Below are positions 9,842 through 10,782 of a stretch of DNA of 10,782 nucleotides, piece after piece; the stretch's first letter is position 1; the number at the start of each line of letters is the position of its first letter. A program made the translations under genes and the position numbers. This stretch comes from an uncultured Veillonella sp. (lineage in GTDB: Bacteria; Bacillota; Negativicutes; Veillonellales; Veillonellaceae), in assembly GCA_934202215.1 (NCBI GenBank), contig CAKPXR010000046.1, positions 1 through 10,782 of the forward strand, given 5' to 3'. The notes beneath the pieces are model-generated. The model made no database searches. It was not told the DNA's origin and was given only the letters and a program-made list of their open reading frames with translations.

Positions 9842-10782
9842 ATGACCGATACAACGAGACCAAAACGATACCGCATGGTATCTAAATACTATAAAGAAAC
9901 CTATGGGGAGAAGGTTTATAAATTACCTGTTGCTTTACCGCTAACATGTCCAAATCGAGACGGTTCAGCCGGCGTAGGAGGCTGCACCTTCTGCGGTGAA
10001 ATTGGTGCGGGCTATGAAAATCGTCCTGCTTGGATGACAGTACGTATGCAATTAGAGGAAAACATTGCTCACATAGGTCCTAAATATAAGGCGAAAAAAT
10101 TTATACCTTATTATCAAAACTTTAGTAATACCTATTTGGGACTTGATGATTTTAAAAGCTATATGGAACAAGGCTGTATCGATGAAGCTGTAGGCATTGC
10201 TATTGCGACGCGACCAGATTGTATTGCCGATGAATATTTAGACATATTAGCTGATATTAGAGATCGTTTTCAAAAGGATATTTATATTGAATTAGGATTG
10301 CAAACGGTCAATTACGATACCCTTGAGAAGATTAATCGTGGTCATGATTTAGCACAGTTTATTGATGCTGTATTGCGCATTAAGAGATACGGATTTAATG
10401 TCACAACCCATATGATTGTTAATTTGCCTTGGGATACAATGCAGGATACCATCGAAGGGGCCCGTATTTTGTCAGCCCTTGGCGTAGATCAAGTTAAACT
10501 GCATGCTTTATATATTGTGAAAAATACACTAATGGCTAAGTGGTATCAAGAGGGGCAATTTACCTTAATTAGTGCCGAAGAATATGCTGATCGGGTTGTG
10601 AATTTTGTTCGTCACTTGCACCCTGACATTGTATTACAACGTCTTGTAGGACGAGCTCCTGAAGATAATACGTTATTTACGAACTGGTCCATGGGGTGGT
10701 GGCGAGTCCAAGATTTAATTGATGATAAGTTAGACGAACTAGATGCTCATCAAGGTGATTTATGTGATTATTTAAACGGCAA
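9842..10782 (+). CDS. TIGR01212/YhcC-YtqA family radical SAM protein, 3' end cut by the window
   Basis: The frame runs unbroken from the ATG at 9842 to the window edge, giving 313 residues and no stop. The family is usually about 300-320 residues, so only a few are missing. The 4Fe-4S cysteines are in the family pattern CPNRDG...GGCTFC (Cys36, Cys48, Cys51, i.e. CX11CX2C, as in Elp3/YhcC-like members rather than CX3CX2C). Other family blocks are YYQNFSNTY, ATRPDCI, IELGLQT, IKRYGFNVTTHMIVNLPWDT, VKLHALYIVKNT, and a C-terminal LQRLVGRAPEDN. Bacillus subtilis YtqA, a member of this family, has been reported as MnmL, acting in the conversion of cmnm5U to nm5U at the tRNA wobble base; E. coli YhcC has no settled role. 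GGAG stands 4 bases before the ATG. The 82-base gap upstream is AT-rich and shows no convincing promoter or terminator. I give no symbol because orthology to MnmL is not shown. Confidence 0.93.
   Translation, partial: MTDTTRPKRYRMVSKYYKETYGEKVYKLPVALPLTCPNRDGSAGVGGCTFCGEIGAGYENRPAWMTVRMQLEENIAHIGPKYKAKKFIPYYQNFSNTYLGLDDFKSYMEQGCIDEAVGIAIATRPDCIADEYLDILADIRDRFQKDIYIELGLQTVNYDTLEKINRGHDLAQFIDAVLRIKRYGFNVTTHMIVNLPWDTMQDTIEGARILSALGVDQVKLHALYIVKNTLMAKWYQEGQFTLISAEEYADRVVNFVRHLHPDIVLQRLVGRAPEDNTLFTNWSMGWWRVQDLIDDKLDELDAHQGDLCDYLNG

Overview
The window looks like chromosomal core sequence from a Negativicutes bacterium, most likely Veillonella or a close relative. The basis is the AT-rich composition, Firmicutes-type protein sequences, strong AGGAGG-like ribosome sites, and the gene order pcrA-ligA-gatC-gatA-gatB. 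That order is also seen in loose form in Bacillus, where pcrA-ligA and gatCAB are near neighbours. The genus is an inference from recognition, not from a search. All seven genes lie on the + strand and are tightly packed, and no gene-free stretch exceeds about 170 bases. I see no mobile element, tRNA, rRNA, CRISPR array or phage gene.

Layout. (1) 1-3992 is a DNA repair pair: a PcrA/UvrD helicase cut at its 5' end by the window edge, then a complete NAD+-dependent DNA ligase, LigA, 26 bases downstream. (2) 3993-7355 is the gatCAB operon. It opens with a near-consensus sigma-70-type promoter, contains the three subunits of the tRNA-dependent amidotransferase (gatA and gatB overlap by 4 bases), and closes with a strong hairpin terminator. 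(3) 7384-7857 has its own extended -10 promoter and encodes a small unrecognised protein with a polar N-terminal half and a very hydrophobic C-terminal hairpin. (4) 7858-10782 starts at a second promoter with the same 11-base core. It encodes a B12-binding-type radical SAM protein of the DUF4080 kind, followed by a TIGR01212/YhcC-YtqA-type radical SAM protein that runs off the window just before its expected end.

How the genes fit together. PcrA and LigA serve replication and repair. GatCAB makes Gln-tRNA(Gln), and in many bacteria Asn-tRNA(Asn), by amidating mischarged tRNA. The last gene belongs to a family whose Bacillus member YtqA (MnmL) has been linked to wobble-uridine modification of tRNAs including tRNA(Gln), so the right half may have a tRNA theme. 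That link is inference. The DUF4080 protein and the small membrane protein have no function I can assign, and they are the least understood part of the window. I found no clear evidence of a wholly new system.
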